This document shows positions 6,715-6,716 of a DNA stretch of 6,716 nucleotides, in pieces (position 1 is the stretch's first letter; each line of letters begins with the position of its first letter). The position numbers were made by a program, and so were the translations under genes. The notes beneath the pieces are model-generated. The model was not told the DNA's origin, ran no database searches, and saw nothing but the letters and a program-made list of their open reading frames with translations. Source of the stretch: Paludibacteraceae bacterium (GTDB taxonomy: Bacteria; Bacteroidota; Bacteroidia; Bacteroidales; Paludibacteraceae); contig JAFYMM010000061.1 of NCBI GenBank assembly GCA_017550055.1, forward strand, positions 1 through 6,716, read 5' to 3'.

Positions 6715-6716
6715 CA

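Overview
The window looks like ordinary chromosomal DNA from a member of the Bacteroidota, most likely Bacteroidales. The evidence is the AT-rich composition, start codons preceded by A-rich stretches rather than Shine-Dalgarno sites, and promoter-like elements matching the Bacteroidetes pattern (TTTG, about 19-21 bases, TAnnTTTG). The clearest of these is TAACTTTG in the last ten bases. The protein sequences fit this but do not fix a genus. I see no insertion sequence, phage gene, CRISPR array, tRNA or rRNA.

Layout, all genes on the plus strand: (1) 1-1245, the C-terminal three quarters of glutaminyl-tRNA synthetase (glnS), cut by the left edge. (2) 1246-1357, a 112-base spacer built largely of 7-base tandem repeats. 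(3) 1358-2545, a fold-type I PLP-dependent aminotransferase of the LysN / MocR-C-terminal type. (4) 2546-2605, a 60-base spacer with more 7-base repeats and a perfect 11-bp hairpin. (5) 2606-5065, the phenylalanyl-tRNA synthetase beta chain (pheT), complete and without pheS beside it. (6) 5066-5279, a regulatory spacer with a strong intrinsic terminator, three tandem 11-base repeats overlapping a candidate promoter, and an inverted repeat in the predicted 5' leader. (7) 5280-6683, a compact SF1B RecD/Dda-like DNA helicase. (8) 6684-6716, a candidate promoter for a gene beyond the right edge.

glnS, the aminotransferase and pheT could be one transcription unit: same strand, short spacers, no T-tract terminator between them, and a clear terminator after pheT. 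Two of the three charge tRNAs and the third handles amino acids, so the theme is amino acid supply and translation. The helicase is a separate unit with its own promoter and a different codon flavour (more AGA/AGG/CGA/CGG arginine and GGA/GGG glycine codons), which may reflect lower expression rather than transfer.

I did not find an undescribed biological system in the protein-coding content. The points worth a second look are non-coding: the heptad-periodic spacers, the hairpin before pheT, and the dense repeat architecture upstream of the helicase.
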